Positions 63,898 to 64,000 of a DNA stretch of 64,000 bases are shown here, one piece after another. The stretch spans positions 21,054,688 through 21,118,687 of the forward strand of contig NC_052027.1 of assembly GCF_015832195.1 (NCBI RefSeq), written 5' to 3'. A program made the position numbers and the translations under genes. The notes below the pieces were generated by a model. That model saw only the letters and a list, made by a program, of their open reading frames with translations, did no database searches and was not told where the DNA came from. Source of the DNA: Motacilla alba alba. Its lineage: Eukaryota; Chordata; Aves; Passeriformes; Motacillidae. Every line of letters begins with the position of its first letter. Position 1 is the first letter of the stretch.

Positions 63898-64000
63898 GTC
63901 ACTAAAACTTTATACCCTATCAAGTAACAAAAAATTTTTTAATCAACGCGACATATTATTTTGTAACAGATATTCTTTTCTATACCATTGAAAAATGGCT

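Noticed and set aside
1..64000. tRNA, rRNA or CRISPR features
   Set aside because: None seen. CRISPR is not expected in vertebrate DNA, and the repeats found are minisatellites or LTRs.

Overview
This window reads as bird nuclear DNA, probably a songbird. It has truncated CR1 retroposon 3' ends, many solo or fragmentary endogenous-retrovirus LTRs, long AT-rich non-coding stretches, and short GC-rich CpG islands. Only three protein-coding loci can be supported, all on the minus strand. They are the first coding exon of BICD2 (the dynein adaptor Bicaudal-D2), and two complete six-exon CD1 genes, which encode MHC class I-like lipid-antigen-presenting molecules.

Layout. 1-12919 is most simply the start of BICD2 intron 1, holding a CR1 fragment and an LTR-like block. 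12400-13650 is the BICD2 CpG-island promoter with exon 1. 13650-20790 is intergenic and contains one LTR inserted inside another. 20790-21560 is a second GC-rich block with promoter-like CRE/CCAAT motifs followed by a degenerate repeat. 22198-25894 is CD1 gene A, whose intron 1 holds an LTR and a CR1 fragment. 26538-27214 is its 5' flank, part of which is repeated almost exactly upstream of gene B at 32513-33326. 29368-31282 is CD1 gene B. 31868-31985 is a degraded third CD1 Ig-domain relic. 33400-64000 has no recognisable protein gene. It holds two near-identical minus-strand LTRs (one followed by a tRNA-Trp-type primer-binding site), CR1 fragments, two 99%-similar 830-bp solo LTRs, a third CpG-rich block with a 41-base C run, a 37-38 bp minisatellite split by an LTR, and further LTR-like blocks.

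The two CD1 genes share exon number, intron phases and direction, so they are a tandem duplicate pair. Their alpha1 and alpha2 (lipid-groove) exons are strongly diverged. The alpha3 Ig exon and intron 3 are almost identical over about 423 bp, which points to gene conversion. Both cytoplasmic tails are short and lack tyrosine. The neighbourhood is the most striking feature: CD1 genes within 10 kb of the 5' end of BICD2, whereas chicken CD1 lies in the MHC region. Exon boundaries were derived by hand from GT/AG sites and reading-frame continuity; no alignment or database search was run.
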